Part shown: in pieces, positions 18,365 through 29,100 of the stretch | Position numbering within the stretch: position 1 is the first letter of the stretch | How the letters are laid out: the number at the start of each line of letters is the position of its first letter | NCBI GenBank assembly: GCA_009720755.1 | Contig: WNKV01000028.1 | Span: forward strand, 1 to 40,540 | Origin: Rhodoplanes serenus | Lineage (GTDB): Bacteria > Pseudomonadota > Alphaproteobacteria > Rhizobiales > Xanthobacteraceae | Reading direction: 5' to 3' | Length of the DNA: 40,540 bases | Translations under genes and position numbers: made by a program | The notes under the pieces: model-generated | What the model saw: the letters and a program-made list of their open reading frames with translations, nothing else | Told to the model about the DNA's origin: nothing | The model's database searches: none

Positions 18365-20887
18365 ATGTCCGAGCAGACGCGACGCGACACCATGAAGCTG
18401 GCCGCCGTGGCGGCCACCGCGGCGGCCGCCGGCGTGGCGCTTCCCGACACCGAGGCTGCGGCGCAGGTGACGCGGCCGGACGGCATCCGCTGGGACAAGG
18501 GCGTTTGCCGCTTCTGCGGCACCGGCTGCGGCGTGCTGATTGGCGTCAAGGCCGGCCGCATCGTGGCGACGCAGGGCGATCCCGATGCGCCGGTCAACCG
18601 CGGCCTCAACTGCATCAAGGGCTACTTCCTCTCCAAGATCATGTATGGCGAGGACCGCCTGACCCGGCCGCTGCTGCGCATGCGCAACGGCAAGTTCGAC
18701 AAGACCGGCGACTTCGCTCCGATCACCTGGGCGCAGGCGTTCGAGATCATGGCCGAGAAGTGGAAGGCGGCGCTCAAGAAGGGCGGCCCCTCGGCGGTCG
18801 GCATGTTCGGCTCCGGCCAGTGGACCGTGTGGGAAGGCTACGCCGCCGCCAAGCTCTACAAGGCCGGCTTCCGCTCCAACAATCTCGATCCCAATGCGCG
18901 GCACTGCATGGCGTCGGCGGTCGCCGGCTTCATGCGCACCTTCGGCATCGACGAGCCGATGGGCTGCTACGACGACCTCGAGCACGCCGACGGCTTCGTG
19001 CTGTGGGGCGCCAACATGGCCGAGATGCACCCGATCCTGTGGTCGCGCCTGACCGACCGGCGGCTGACCCACGACGGCTGCGAGGTGCATGTGCTCTCCA
19101 CCTACGAGCACCGCAGCTTCGAGCTGGCCGACAACGGCATGATCTTCGTGCCGCAGTCCGACCTGGCGATCCTCAACTTCATCGCCAACTGGATCATCCA
19201 GAACGGCGCCGTGAACCAGGACTTCGTCGGCAAGCACGTCGCCTTCGCCCACACGGTCGAGGACATCGGCTACGGCCTGCGGCCCAGCCATCCGCTGGAG
19301 GAGAAGGCGAAGAACGCCTCTCACAAGGCCGGCAAGGACGGCGCGCTCGATCCCGCCGGCATGCGCGACATCACCTTCGAGCAGTACAAGGAGGCGGTGT
19401 CCAAGTACACGCTCGACTACACGGCCAAGCTCTCCGGCGTCGAGCCCGAGAAGCTGGTGCGGCTGGCCAAGCTCTATGCCGACCCGAAGAAGAAGGTGGT
19501 GTCGTACTGGACCATGGGCTTCAACCAGCATGCCCGCGGCACCTGGGTGAACAATCTCGTCTACAACATCCATCTGCTCACCGGAAAAATCTCCGAGCCG
19601 GGCAACGGCCCGTTCTCGCTCACCGGTCAGCCGTCGGCCTGCGGCACTGCCCGCGAGGTCGGCACTTTCGCGCACCGGCTGCCCGCCGACATGGTGGTGA
19701 CCAGCCCGCAGCACCGGGCGATCAGCGAGAAGATCTGGCAGCTTCCCGAAGGCACCATCCCGGGCAACATCGGCTACCACGCCGTGGTGCAGCACCGGAT
19801 GCTCAAGGACGGCAAGCTCAACGCCTACTGGGTCCAGTGCACCAACAACATGCAGACGGCCCCGAACATGAACCAGGAGGGGCTGCCGGGCTACCGCAAC
19901 CCCGATGCGTTCGTGGTGGTGTCGGACCCGTACCCGACCGTCACGGCGCTCGCCGCCGACCTGATCCTGCCAACCGCCATGTGGATGGAGAAGGAAGGCG
20001 CATACGGCAATGCCGAGCGGCGCGGCCAGTTCTGGCGCCAGCAGGTCAAGGCGCCGGGCGAGGCGCGGTCCGACCTCTGGCAGACCATCGAGTTCTCGAA
20101 ATACTTCAAGGTCGAGGAGGTGTGGCCCGAGGAGCTGATCGCCAAGAAGCCGGAGTATCGCGGCAAGACGCTCTACGACGTGCTGTACGCCAACGGGGTC
20201 GTCAACAAGTTCCCGCTGTCGGAGCTTCAGCAGGGCTTCGACAACGACGAGTCCACCGCGTTCGGCTTCTATGTCCAGAAGGGGCTGTTCGAGGAGTACG
20301 CGGTGTTCGGCCGTGGCAAGGCGCACGACCTCGCGCCGTTCGAGACCTACCACAAGGCGCGTGGCCTGCGCTGGCCGGTGGTCGACGGCAAGGAGACGCT
20401 GTGGCGCTTCCGCGAGGGCTACGACCCCTACGTCAAGGCGGGCGAGGGCGTGAAGTTCTACGGCAAGCCGGACGGCCGCGCGCGCATCATCTTCTGCCCG
20501 TACGAGCCGGCGGCCGAGAGCCCCGACAAGGACTTCGATCTGTGGCTGTGCACCGGCCGCGTGCTGGAGCACTGGCATTCCGGCTCGATGACGCGCCGGG
20601 TGCCGGAGCTGCATCGCTCCTACCCGACCGCGCAGCTCTTCATGCATCCGGACGACGCGATGAGCCGCGGGCTGCGGCGCGGCCAGCTCGTCAAGGTGGC
20701 GACCCGCCGCGGCGAGGTGGTGACCCGGGTGGAGACGCGCGGCCGCAACAAGGTGCCGCCGGGCCTCGTCTTCATCCCGTTCTTCGACGAGGCGCAGTTG
20801 ATCAACAAGCTGACGCTCGACGCCACCTGCCCGATCTCCAAGGAGACCGACTTCAAGAAGGCGGCCTGCAAGGTGGTGCCGGTCTGA
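18365..20887 (+). CDS. napA: periplasmic nitrate reductase catalytic subunit NapA
   Basis: Reduces nitrate to nitrite in the periplasm with bis-MGD molybdenum and one 4Fe-4S cluster. It has 840 residues, the normal length. A Tat signal covers residues 1-34 ([19 protein letters not shown], cleavage probably after AAAQ). The cluster cysteines are Cys48, 51, 55 and 83 (CRFCGTGCG... NCIKG). The Mo ligand is Cys181 in [10 protein letters not shown]. Later motifs include [43 protein letters not shown] and a C-terminal molybdopterin-binding domain. The Tat motif is unusual: RRDTM instead of the common RR-x-F-L/I. It receives electrons from NapB. It follows napD by 4 nt and is separated from napG by 153 bp with a repeat. 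Confidence 0.98.
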   Translation: MSEQTRRDTMKLAAVAATAAAAGVALPDTEAAAQVTRPDGIRWDKGVCRFCGTGCGVLIGVKAGRIVATQGDPDAPVNRGLNCIKGYFLSKIMYGEDRLTRPLLRMRNGKFDKTGDFAPITWAQAFEIMAEKWKAALKKGGPSAVGMFGSGQWTVWEGYAAAKLYKAGFRSNNLDPNARHCMASAVAGFMRTFGIDEPMGCYDDLEHADGFVLWGANMAEMHPILWSRLTDRRLTHDGCEVHVLSTYEHRSFELADNGMIFVPQSDLAILNFIANWIIQNGAVNQDFVGKHVAFAHTVEDIGYGLRPSHPLEEKAKNASHKAGKDGALDPAGMRDITFEQYKEAVSKYTLDYTAKLSGVEPEKLVRLAKLYADPKKKVVSYWTMGFNQHARGTWVNNLVYNIHLLTGKISEPGNGPFSLTGQPSACGTAREVGTFAHRLPADMVVTSPQHRAISEKIWQLPEGTIPGNIGYHAVVQHRMLKDGKLNAYWVQCTNNMQTAPNMNQEGLPGYRNPDAFVVVSDPYPTVTALAADLILPTAMWMEKEGAYGNAERRGQFWRQQVKAPGEARSDLWQTIEFSKYFKVEEVWPEELIAKKPEYRGKTLYDVLYANGVVNKFPLSELQQGFDNDESTAFGFYVQKGLFEEYAVFGRGKAHDLAPFETYHKARGLRWPVVDGKETLWRFREGYDPYVKAGEGVKFYGKPDGRARIIFCPYEPAAESPDKDFDLWLCTGRVLEHWHSGSMTRRVPELHRSYPTAQLFMHPDDAMSRGLRRGQLVKVATRRGEVVTRVETRGRNKVPPGLVFIPFFDEAQLINKLTLDATCPISKETDFKKAACKVVPV

Positions 20888-20920
20888 GCCGACGGCGGTG
20901 CGTCGCGAGCAGATGAGGCC

Positions 20921-21012
20921 GTCATGGCCGGGCCTGACCCGGCCATCCATCGAACGACGACGGCGAGCGTCGTCTTCACAGGATGGATGCGCGGGTCGAG
21001 CCCGCGCATGAC
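20921..21012. repeat. REP-like palindromes between napA and napG
   Basis: Two hairpin units: 20921-20950 (GTCATGGCCGGG... CCCGGCCATCCAT) and 20980-21012 (GGATGGATGCGCGGG... CCCGCGCATGAC). Related units with the same GTCATGGCCGGG core occur at 33053-33080 and 34573-34602. Being inside an operon, it may set differential mRNA stability between napDA and napGHBC. Confidence 0.75.
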
Positions 21013-21040
21013 GGGTGACAGAAGGCGAATGTGAGTCGAG

Positions 21041-21793
21041 ATGGCGTCAGAGCCCCACCATAGCGTCAACCGCCGCCGCTTCGTGCAGGGCACCCTGCGC
21101 ACCGCGATGGGCGCGGGTGTCGGCGGTCTCGCGCTCGCGCTGCTCGCCCGCCAGTCGCGATCGCTGCCGGCCGATGCGCTGCGTCCGCCGGGCGCGCTGC
21201 CGGAGCCGAACTTCCTGGCGGCCTGCGTGCGCTGCGGCCTGTGCGTGCGGGCCTGCCCCTACGACACGCTCAAGCTGGCCGATCTCGCGGCCGGCCCCGC
21301 CGGCGGCACCCCGTACTTCCGGGCGCGAAACATCCCGTGCGAGATGTGCGAGGACATCCCGTGCGTGAAGGCGTGCCCGACCGGCGCCCTCGACAAGTCT
21401 CTCGTCGACATCACGGCGGCCCGCATGGGCGTCGCTGTCATCGTGTCGCGCGACACCTGCCTCAATCTCCAGGGCCTGCGCTGCGACGTCTGCTATCGCG
21501 TCTGCCCGGTGATCGACAAGGCGATCACCCTGGAGCAGTCCCACAATCGCCGCACCGGCAAGCACGCGGTGTTCGAGCCGGTGGTGCATCCGGACGCCTG
21601 CACCGGCTGCGGCAAGTGCGAGAAGTCCTGCGTGCTCACCGAGGCGGCCATCAAGGTGCTGCCGATCGGGCTCGCGGCCGGCCGCCAGGATGCGCACTAC
21701 CGGCGCGGCTGGGAGGAGAAGCGCAAGGCCGGCGAGGAGCTGGTGCCCGGGCTGATCGATCTGCCCGACCGGCTGCCGGAGATGAAGCCATGA
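21041..21793 (+). CDS. napG: NapG, MauM/NapG-type ferredoxin with four 4Fe-4S clusters
   Basis: A 250-residue periplasmic iron-sulfur protein that with NapH passes electrons from quinol toward NapA. Tat signal NRRRFVQG at residues 10-17 followed by a hydrophobic stretch. Four cysteine groups: [12 protein letters not shown] (from Cys62), [31 protein letters not shown] and [11 protein letters not shown], i.e. four 4Fe-4S clusters as in E. coli NapG. Its stop overlaps the napH start (ATGA). The ribosome site is weak, so expression may depend on readthrough past the upstream repeat. Start ATG 21041 gives a complete Tat signal. Confidence 0.95.
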   Translation: MASEPHHSVNRRRFVQGTLRTAMGAGVGGLALALLARQSRSLPADALRPPGALPEPNFLAACVRCGLCVRACPYDTLKLADLAAGPAGGTPYFRARNIPCEMCEDIPCVKACPTGALDKSLVDITAARMGVAVIVSRDTCLNLQGLRCDVCYRVCPVIDKAITLEQSHNRRTGKHAVFEPVVHPDACTGCGKCEKSCVLTEAAIKVLPIGLAAGRQDAHYRRGWEEKRKAGEELVPGLIDLPDRLPEMKP

Positions 21794-22713
21794 CGGCCCG
21801 CCGCATTCCCGGCCGCGCCGCCTGGGCACAGCACGGCTTCTGGCGGGCGCACCGCCTGCTGGTGCTGCGCCGCCTCACCCAGCTCGGCGTGCTGGCGCTG
21901 TTCCTCAGCGGGCCGCTCGCCGGCGTCTGGATCGCCAAGGGCACGCTGTCGGCGAGCCTCACCGTCGACGTGATCCCGCTCACCGATCCATTCGTGGTGC
22001 TGCAATCGCTCGCCGCGCGCCACTGGCCGGAGGCGACGGCGCTCACCGGCCTCGGCATCGTGGTGGCGTTTTATCTGGTGTTCGGCGGCCGCACGTTCTG
22101 CGCCTGGGCTTGCCCGATCAACCCGGTCACCGATCTGGCTGCCTGGCTGCGCCGCCGCCTCGGTATCGAGAAGGGCTGGGTGATGCGCCGCGAGACGCGG
22201 TGGCTCGCCGCCTTCGCGATCCTGGCGGCGTCGGCCGCTACCGGCACCATCGCGTTCGAGCTGATCAACCCGGTGACGCTCGTCTACCGGGCGGCATTGT
22301 TCGGCGGGCTCGCCGGGCTCGCGGTGGTGGCCGCGGTGTTCGCCTTCGATCTCGTCGTCGCCCGCGACGGCTGGTGCGGCCATCTCTGCCCGGTCGGTGC
22401 CACCTACGGACTGATCGGCAAGGCGACGCTGCTGCGCGTCGCGGCGCGTGGCCGGGCCCGCTGCGACGACTGCCTCGACTGCTTCGCCGTCTGCCCGGAG
22501 CCGCACGTCATCGCGCCGGCGCTGCGCGGCCGCGAGGGCGCCGGCCCGGTGATCGTCTCGGGCGACTGCACGGTGTGCGGGCGCTGCATCGATGTCTGCC
22601 CCGAGCGGGTGTTCTCGCTCACCCACCGTTTCGACACGCGCGTGGACGCGCCGCCGGCGTCTGCCCCGCGCCCCGCCGGACGGCCGGCGCCGGCCGCACT
22701 GGAAAGGGCCTGA
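21790..22713 (+). CDS. napH: NapH, membrane quinol dehydrogenase subunit
   Basis: A 307-residue inner-membrane protein with four hydrophobic helices (around [48 protein letters not shown] and [18 protein letters not shown]). Cytoplasmic motifs [10 protein letters not shown] and CGHLCPVGA match the NapH/CcoG-type pattern. Two C-terminal 4Fe-4S sites, [12 protein letters not shown] and [12 protein letters not shown], complete the protein. It oxidises quinol and hands electrons to NapG. The C-terminal tail is Pro/Ala-rich. It is coupled to napG by overlap and followed by napB after 34 nt. Confidence 0.95.
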   Translation: MTARRIPGRAAWAQHGFWRAHRLLVLRRLTQLGVLALFLSGPLAGVWIAKGTLSASLTVDVIPLTDPFVVLQSLAARHWPEATALTGLGIVVAFYLVFGGRTFCAWACPINPVTDLAAWLRRRLGIEKGWVMRRETRWLAAFAILAASAATGTIAFELINPVTLVYRAALFGGLAGLAVVAAVFAFDLVVARDGWCGHLCPVGATYGLIGKATLLRVAARGRARCDDCLDCFAVCPEPHVIAPALRGREGAGPVIVSGDCTVCGRCIDVCPERVFSLTHRFDTRVDAPPASAPRPAGRPAPAALERA

Positions 22714-22747
22714 ACCGATGACCCCGTTTCGCCGATGGAGGACGATC

Positions 22748-23278
22748 ATGATCGACGACACGACAGCCCGTCGCGGCGAAGAGATCGCCGGCTCGCGGCG
22801 GCGTCGACAGGCCGGAGTGGGCGGCTTCGTCGCCGTCCTGGTCGCCGGGATCGCGGTGGTCGCGCTCACGCTCGCCGGGCCGGGCGTCGCGCAGGACCGC
22901 TCGCAGACCGTCAAGACGCTGCGCGGCGACATCGGGCTGGAGGAGCCGGCGCCGCCCCCCGCGGTGGTCAAGCAGGATACCCCGGCCGACGGCATGTTCG
23001 GGCGCGCCTATCGGCAGCAGCCGCCGCTGATCCCGCACCGGATCGAGACCTATCAGGTCACCAAGGACTTCAACCAGTGCATGACGTGTCACGACTGGCC
23101 CGCCAACATCAAGGCCGGCGCGCCGAAAGTGTCGGAGACGCACTACAACGACCGCGAGGGCAACCGGCTCGACAAGGTGTCCGGCACCCGGTTCTTCTGC
23201 ACCCAGTGCCACGTCCCGCAGCTCGACGCCAAGCCGCTCGTGCAGAGCACGTTCCAGAACGCCACCGAAGTGAAGTGA
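22748..23278 (+). CDS. napB: NapB, dihaem cytochrome c subunit of nitrate reductase
   Basis: A 176-residue periplasmic electron-transfer subunit that binds NapA. Two haem sites: CMTCH from Cys111 and CTQCH from Cys151, with conserved QPPLIPHRIETYQVT and NxxxTYN-like HYNDREG segments. The N-terminus has RRRRQ then a hydrophobic stretch (GGFVAVLVAGIAVVALTLAG) ending VAQD, a Sec signal with a somewhat long n-region. ATG 22748 was chosen because GGAGG is 6 nt upstream; an in-frame ATG at 22718 would add ten residues without a ribosome site. Confidence 0.95.
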   Translation: MIDDTTARRGEEIAGSRRRRQAGVGGFVAVLVAGIAVVALTLAGPGVAQDRSQTVKTLRGDIGLEEPAPPPAVVKQDTPADGMFGRAYRQQPPLIPHRIETYQVTKDFNQCMTCHDWPANIKAGAPKVSETHYNDREGNRLDKVSGTRFFCTQCHVPQLDAKPLVQSTFQNATEVK

Positions 23279-23339
23279 TGACGGTGCGGCGCCGGGGTGC
23301 GGACCCGTGTCCGGCCGGCGCAGGAAGAGGATCGGACCG

Positions 23340-24077
23340 ATGAACGACCAGTCCCCGAACCCGGGTCCGGCCGCGACGGGGCCGGTGCCCGCGGCCGAGG
23401 CGGCCGCGCCGCCTGCCTCCCGGCCCGGTGCCCTGCGCCGCCTGTGGCGATGGTTCTGGACGCCGTCCGGAACGCTGTCGCTCGGCGCGCTGCTGATTGT
23501 CGGCTTCTTCGCCGGCATTGCCTTCTGGGGTGGCTTCCACACCGTGGTGGAGGCGACCAACAGCGAGGCGTTCTGCATCTCGTGCCACGAGATGGAGGCG
23601 AACGTCTTCCGCGAGTATCGTCAGACCGTGCACTACACCAACCGCACCGGCGTGCGGGCGGTGTGCACCGACTGCCATGTCCCCAAGGATTGGCGCCACA
23701 AGATGGTGCGCAAGGTGCAGGCATCCAACGAGCTGCTGCACCATTTCCTCGGCAGCGTGAACACGCCCGAGAAGTTCAACGCCAAGCGGCTTCAGCTCGC
23801 CACCAATGTGTGGCGCACGATGAAGACCACCGACAGCCGCGAGTGCCGCAACTGCCACGACTTCATTCACATGGACTGGTCGGTGCAGGAGAAGCGCTCG
23901 GCCGAGAAGCACCAGGAGGCGGTGCGGAACGCCGGCACCTGCATCGATTGCCACCGCGGCATCGCCCATCGGCTGCCGCCGGGTGCCCAGGAGGCCGCCG
24001 ACAAGCTGTGGCGCGAATTGTCGCACGGCCAGGCGCCGGCTGTGCCGGCCGCAGGGGGCTTCGCGGCAGCGCGCTAG
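23340..24077 (+). CDS. napC: NapC, tetrahaem cytochrome c quinol dehydrogenase
   Basis: 245 residues of the NapC/NirT family. A Pro/Ala-rich cytoplasmic leader is followed by one membrane anchor (LSLGALLIVGFFAGIAFWGGF, ~45-66) and a periplasmic domain with four CxxCH sites: CISCH (79), CTDCH (109), CRNCH (169) and CIDCH (201). It oxidises quinol and reduces NapB. Because NapGH is also encoded, the cell has two possible quinol entry points. AGAGG lies before ATG 23340. The stop codon TAG merges with the edge of a dispersed repeat, so the C-terminal tail (GGFAAAR) may have been set by that insertion. Confidence 0.96.
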   Translation: MNDQSPNPGPAATGPVPAAEAAAPPASRPGALRRLWRWFWTPSGTLSLGALLIVGFFAGIAFWGGFHTVVEATNSEAFCISCHEMEANVFREYRQTVHYTNRTGVRAVCTDCHVPKDWRHKMVRKVQASNELLHHFLGSVNTPEKFNAKRLQLATNVWRTMKTTDSRECRNCHDFIHMDWSVQEKRSAEKHQEAVRNAGTCIDCHRGIAHRLPPGAQEAADKLWRELSHGQAPAVPAAGGFAAAR

Positions 24078-24177
24078 AGCATTGTCCGGCGAAATGGACT
24101 CCGGTTCGCCGTCGAAAATGCGATCACGCAAGAACTTCTAGAGCGGGTCCGATCCAGTTGGATCGGATTCCGCTCTG
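24076..24177 (+). repeat. dispersed REP-like element, copy B
   Basis: Core 24076-24125 is the inverted partner of 7030-7079 (47 of 50 nt equal). The second half contains a long imperfect palindrome, GAGCGGGTCCGATCC facing GGATCGGATTCCGCTC, that can form a strong hairpin. It begins within the napC stop codon, so it can serve as the 3' end of the nap message. Confidence 0.8.
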
Positions 24178-24928
24178 ACGGCCGCAGGCGGCGCCGGTGC
24201 CGGGCCGGCGTCGCTCCGAACACACATCCACGGCATTGCGGAAAGCGGCGGCGGTCCAAGAGGATCGCCGCCGCTGGCGTCTGCGGGCGCCGATTTGCGC
24301 GACCCTGCGCCGCACCATCTGCGTGTGCGACGACGTGACCGATTGTCGAGTCACACTTTTTTCAATACCAACATTCTGTTATGGGACCACTGCAAGTCGA
24401 ATGTGATTCGCGGCCTGAAGAGCCCAAGTACAATTTCGATTTTCGTCGAGTTGTTCCTCATCCTTTACTGTAGGTATCGGCTTGTTGCACGGAGCGTCTC
24501 TCCCCTCGCCATGAGACGTGCAGCAAATTTCTGCCGTATTCGTGCTCTGAATAGGAAACTGAACGGCTGTTAATAATGCCGTAACGCCGTGGGCGGGACA
24601 CTCCGCTGGAGGGGCCGCCGCGGTGGGGGGAGCCCGAGGGTGACGACCGGCTCGGTCGGAGGCCCGGAGTAAAGAGATCGATGTTCGTGGGATGACGACG
24701 CGGCGGCGGCGTGCCGCCCGGTTCGCCCGACCCTCTCGGTCACCATTTCGAGGGGCATGGCGAACAATCCCGTCATCCCGTGGGTTCGATCTCGGCGAGG
24801 TCCTCACGAGAATGACGCGACCCCGGCGGATGCGTATCCAACCGGGCACAACGAGCGGCCGTGATGCCGCACACGGCGTGGGCTCCCCGGCTCGCGTCCA
24901 ACTGTTTTTGTGACTGGAGATGACGACG
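24178..24928. other. intergenic region upstream of the RND efflux genes
   Basis: About 750 bp with no credible gene. Position ~24340-24590 is clearly poorer in GC than the rest of the window (runs such as ACTTTTTTC, and GTTAATAATG near 24570), and ~24600-24900 returns to high GC. It should contain the efflux promoter, but no regulator gene is adjacent and I recognise no operator. The AT-rich part could be a remnant of foreign DNA or a target for the H-NS-type protein (inference). Confidence 0.45.
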
Positions 24929-26143
24929 ATGACCTTGCCCACTGTTCGGGCCTTCGCGAACTGGCGCTCCGTGGTGCTTCTCGGGGTGCTCGGCCTCGCC
25001 GCCTGCACCGAGGCGCAGACATCGCCGCCGGCCGCCCACTCCGGCCCGCCGCAAGTCTCCGTCGTCACCCTGCATCCGGCGCCGCGCCCCTATGTGCGCG
25101 AGCTGCCCGGCCGCATCGCGCCGATCCGCATCGCCGAGGTGCGCGCCCGTGTGGCCGGCATCGTGGTCGAGCGGCCGTTCCTCCAGGGCGCCGACGTGCA
25201 GGCCGGCGACGTGCTCTATCGCATCGATCCGCGCCCCTACGAGGTCGAGCTCGACGCCGCCAAGGCGGCGCTCGCCAAGGCCGAGGCGGTGCTCGAGCAA
25301 TCCGAGAAGCAGGCCAAGCGCATGGACGAGCTGGCCAGCAGCCGCGCCGCCTCGCAGGTCCAGCACGAGACCGCGATCGCCACCTGGCGCCAGGCGCAGG
25401 CCGATGTCGCCGCCCGCAAGGCCGACGTCGCCCGCGCCGAGCTCAACCTCGGCTACACCAATGTGCGTTCCTCGATCCCCGGTCGCGTCGGCCGTGCCCT
25501 CGTCACCGAGGGCGCGCTGGTCGGGCAGGGCGAAGCGACCCATCTCACCACGGTGCAGCAGCTCGATCGCGTCTATGCCGACTTCACCCAGTCGGTGGAG
25601 GAGCTCCAGCAGCTTCGCCGTGACTTCGAGACCGGGGCGCTCGAGCAGGTGGCGCCGGACGCCGCCAAGGTGCGCCTGGTGCTCGGTGACGGCACCCTCT
25701 ATCCGCATCCCGGCCGGCTGCTGTTCTCCGACGCCAGCGTCGATCCCTCGACCGGCCAGGTGACGCTGCGCGGCGAGTTCCCCAACCCCAAGGGCGAGCT
25801 TCTGCCCGGCATGTATGTCCGCGTGCAGATCGAGCAGGGCATCGACGGTGATTCGCTCGCGGTGCCGCTCCAGGCGGTGCAGCGTGGCGACGACGGCGAC
25901 AGCCGCCTGTTCCTGGTCCGCGACGACAACCGCGCGCATCCGAAGCCCGTGCGGCTCGGCCGCGTCGTCGACGACCAGTGGCTGCTGCTGGACGGCGCCA
26001 AGCCCGGCGACCGGGTGGTCGTGGAGGGCTTCCAGAAGTTCGTGCCCGGCGATCTCGTCGATCCGGTGCCGTGGCAGCGCCGCCCGACCCGCGCGGCGGC
26101 CGTCGATCAGGCCGGTGACGCCACCGCCTCGATCACGCGCTGA
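24929..26143 (+). CDS. RND efflux periplasmic adaptor (AcrA/MexA-type) lipoprotein
   Basis: 404 residues. A lipoprotein signal ends in the lipobox LAAC with Cys26. It then has the beta-barrel/lipoyl start RELPGRIAPIRIAEVRARVAGIVVERPFLQGADVQAGDVLYRIDP, an alpha-hairpin coiled coil (~100-165), second lipoyl half VRSSIPGRVGRALVTEGALVGQGE, a beta-barrel GQVTLRGEFPNPKGELLPGMYVRV and a membrane-proximal domain. It links the inner-membrane pump to an outer-membrane channel. ATG 24929 was preferred over ATG 24920 because GGAG (24916-24919) touches the first ATG but is 9 nt from the second. The pump gene follows after 15 nt. Confidence 0.95.
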   Translation: MTLPTVRAFANWRSVVLLGVLGLAACTEAQTSPPAAHSGPPQVSVVTLHPAPRPYVRELPGRIAPIRIAEVRARVAGIVVERPFLQGADVQAGDVLYRIDPRPYEVELDAAKAALAKAEAVLEQSEKQAKRMDELASSRAASQVQHETAIATWRQAQADVAARKADVARAELNLGYTNVRSSIPGRVGRALVTEGALVGQGEATHLTTVQQLDRVYADFTQSVEELQQLRRDFETGALEQVAPDAAKVRLVLGDGTLYPHPGRLLFSDASVDPSTGQVTLRGEFPNPKGELLPGMYVRVQIEQGIDGDSLAVPLQAVQRGDDGDSRLFLVRDDNRAHPKPVRLGRVVDDQWLLLDGAKPGDRVVVEGFQKFVPGDLVDPVPWQRRPTRAAAVDQAGDATASITR

Positions 26144-26158
26144 GGGCGGTTTCGCACG

Positions 26159-29100
26159 ATGCCGGCCTTCTTCATCGACCGCCCCATCTTCGCGGTGGTG
26201 GTGGCGCTGTTCATCTGCCTGTTCGGGGCGCTGGCGATCCCGTTCCTGCCGGTGGCGCAGTATCCGATCATCGCGCCGCCCTCCATCTCGGTGTCGACCA
26301 GCTATCCGGGCGCCTCGCCCGAGAACCTGTACAACAGCGTCACCCGGCTGATCGAGGAGGAGCTGAACGGCGCCAGCGGCATCCTCAACTTCGAGTCGAC
26401 CTCCGATTCGCTCGGACAGGTCGAGATCCTCGCCAACTTCGTCCCCGGCACCGATCCGAGCCTCGCCTCCGTCGAGGTGCAGAACCGCATCAAGCGGGTG
26501 GAGGCGCGCCTGCCGCGCGCCGTGATCCAGCAGGGCATCCTGATCGAGGAGGCGTCGAGCGCCGTCCTCCAGATCATCACGCTGTCCTCGACCGACGGCA
26601 GCCTCGACGAGATCGGCCTCGGCGACTTCATGATCCGCAACGTGCTGGGCGAGATCCGGCGCATCCCGGGCGTTGGTCGCGCCACGCTGTACTCGACCGA
26701 GCGGGCGCTGCGCGTGTGGCTCGATCCCGCGCGGCTCGTCGGCTACAATCTCACGGCCGACGACGTCACCAAGGCGATCGAGGCGCAGAACGCCCAGGTC
26801 GCATCCGGCAGCATCGGAGCCGAGCCGAGCCGGACCGGCCAGCCGGTCTCCTCCATGGTGCTGGTCAAGGGTCAGCTCGCCTCGCCGAACGAGTTCGGCG
26901 CCATCGTGCTGCGCGCCAACGCCGACGGCTCGACGGTGCGGCTGCGCGACGTGGCGCGCATCGAGGTCGGCGGCCTCAACTACCAGTTCACCACCCGGCT
27001 GAACGGCCAGCCGACCGCCGGCCTCTCGGTGCTCTTGTCGCCGACCGGCAACGCGCTGGCCACCGCCCGCGCCGTGCAAGCCAAGATGGAGGAGCTGTCG
27101 AAGTTCTTCCCGCAGAACATCAAGTACCAGATCCCCTACGACATCACCCCGGTGGTGCAGGCGTCGATCAAGAAGGTGCTGATGACGCTGGCCGAGGCGG
27201 TGGTGCTGGTGTTCATCGTGATGTTCCTGTTCCTCCAGAACATCCGCTACACCATCATTCCCACCGTCGTGGTGCCGGTGGCGCTGCTCGGCACCTGCGC
27301 GGTGCTGCTGATCGGCGGCTTCTCCATCAACATGCTGACGCTGTTCGCCATGGTGCTGGCGATCGGCATCCTGGTCGACGACGCCATCGTGGTGGTCGAG
27401 AACGTCGAGCGCATCATGGTGGAGGAGCGCTTGCCGCCGCGCGAGGCCACCCGCAAGGCGATGCGGCAGATCTCCGGCGCCATTGTCGGCATCACGCTGG
27501 TGCTGATGGCGGTGTTCGTGCCGATGGCGTTCTTCCCCGGCTCGGTCGGCATCGTCTACCGCCAATTCTCCATCACCATGGTGGCGGCGATCGGCTTCTC
27601 GGCCCTGATGGCGCTGTCGCTGACGCCCGCGCTGTGCGCCACGCTGCTCAAGCCGGTGACTCACCACGGCGAGAAGCGCGGCGTGTTCGGCATCTTCAAC
27701 CGCGGCCTCGACCGTACGCGCGACGGTTACGGCCGCTTCGTCGGCTGGTCGCTGGCGCGCTCGGGGCGGATGCTGGTGGCCTTCCTGGCCATCGTGGTGG
27801 CGATGAGCTGGATGTTCGCGCGGCTGCCCGCCGGCTTCCTGCCGGTGGACGACCAGGGCTTCATCACCACCGACGTGCAGACGCCGCCCGACGCCTCGTT
27901 CAACCGCACGCTCGACGTGGTGCAGCGGGTCGAGCAGTTCCTGATGAACCGCGATGGCGTCGACAACATCACCTTCATCACCGGGTTCAGCTTCCTCGGC
28001 CAGGGCGCCAACACGGCGCAGGCGTTCGTCACCCTCGACGACTGGTCGAAGCGCGGCCCGAACGACTCGGCCGCCGCCATCGTGGCCGACGTCAACCGCA
28101 GCCTCGCCGGCATCAAGGACGCCGACATCTCGGCGCTCCAGCCGCCGCCGATCGACAACCTCGGCAACTCGTCCGGCTTCAGCTTCCGTCTCCAGGACCG
28201 CGGCCAGAAGGGCTATGCCGAGCTGATGCGGGCCCGTGACATGCTGCTCGACGCGGCCCGCAAGAGTCCGATCCTCCAGGACGTCTATGTCGAGGGCCTG
28301 CCGCCGGCGCCGCAGATCGAGCTGATGATCGACCGCGAGAAGGCGGCCGCCCTCGGGGTCGCCTTCCAGGAGATCAACTCCACCATCTCGACCAATCTCG
28401 GCTCGTCCTACATCAACGACTTCCCCAATCGCGGCCGCATGCAGCGCGTCATCGTGCAGGCCGACAACGGCGCCCGGATGAAGGCCGAGGACATCCTCGG
28501 CTTCAATGTCCGCAACGACAAGGGCACGCTGGTGCCGTTCTCGTCCTTCGCCACCGTCAAGTGGTCGGTCGGGCCGAGCCAGGTGGTCGGCTTCAACTAC
28601 TACCCGTCGGTGCGCGTCAGCGGCTCCGCCAAGCCGGGCTTCACCTCGGGCGACGCCATCGCCGAGATGGAACGGATCGCCGGCACGCTGCCGCGCGGCT
28701 TCGGCTTCGAGTGGACCGGCCAGTCGCTCCAGGAGAAGGCGGCGGGCTCGCAGGCGCCGTTCCTGCTGGCGCTGTCGGCCCTGGTGGTGTTCCTGGTGCT
28801 GGCCGCCTTCTACGAGAGCTGGACGATCCCGATCGCGGTGCTGCTGGTGGTGCCGCTCGGCATGCTCGGCGCCGTGCTGGCGGTGACCTCGCGCGCGATG
28901 CCCAACGACGTCTACTTCACCATCGGCCTGATCACCATCATCGGGCTCGCCGCCAAGGACGCCATCCTGATCGTCGGCTTCGCCCGCGACCTCAATCTCG
29001 CCGGTATGCCGCTCGCCCAGGCCACCGTCGAGGCGGCGCGGCTGCGCTTCCGCCCGATCCTGATGACCGGCTTCGCCTTCGTGTCGGGCGTCGCCCCCAT

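Noticed and set aside
18347-20950. 867-codon open frame on the minus strand opposite napA
   Set aside because: A mirror frame made by GC-rich third positions of napA; composition (His/Arg/Ala/Gly/Val-rich, no motifs) is that of an antisense shadow.
24773-27667. 964-codon minus-strand open frame opposite the efflux genes
   Set aside because: Extremely His/Asp/Arg-rich low-information translation typical of the reverse frame of high-GC coding DNA; the plus strand holds clear AcrA- and AcrB-type proteins.
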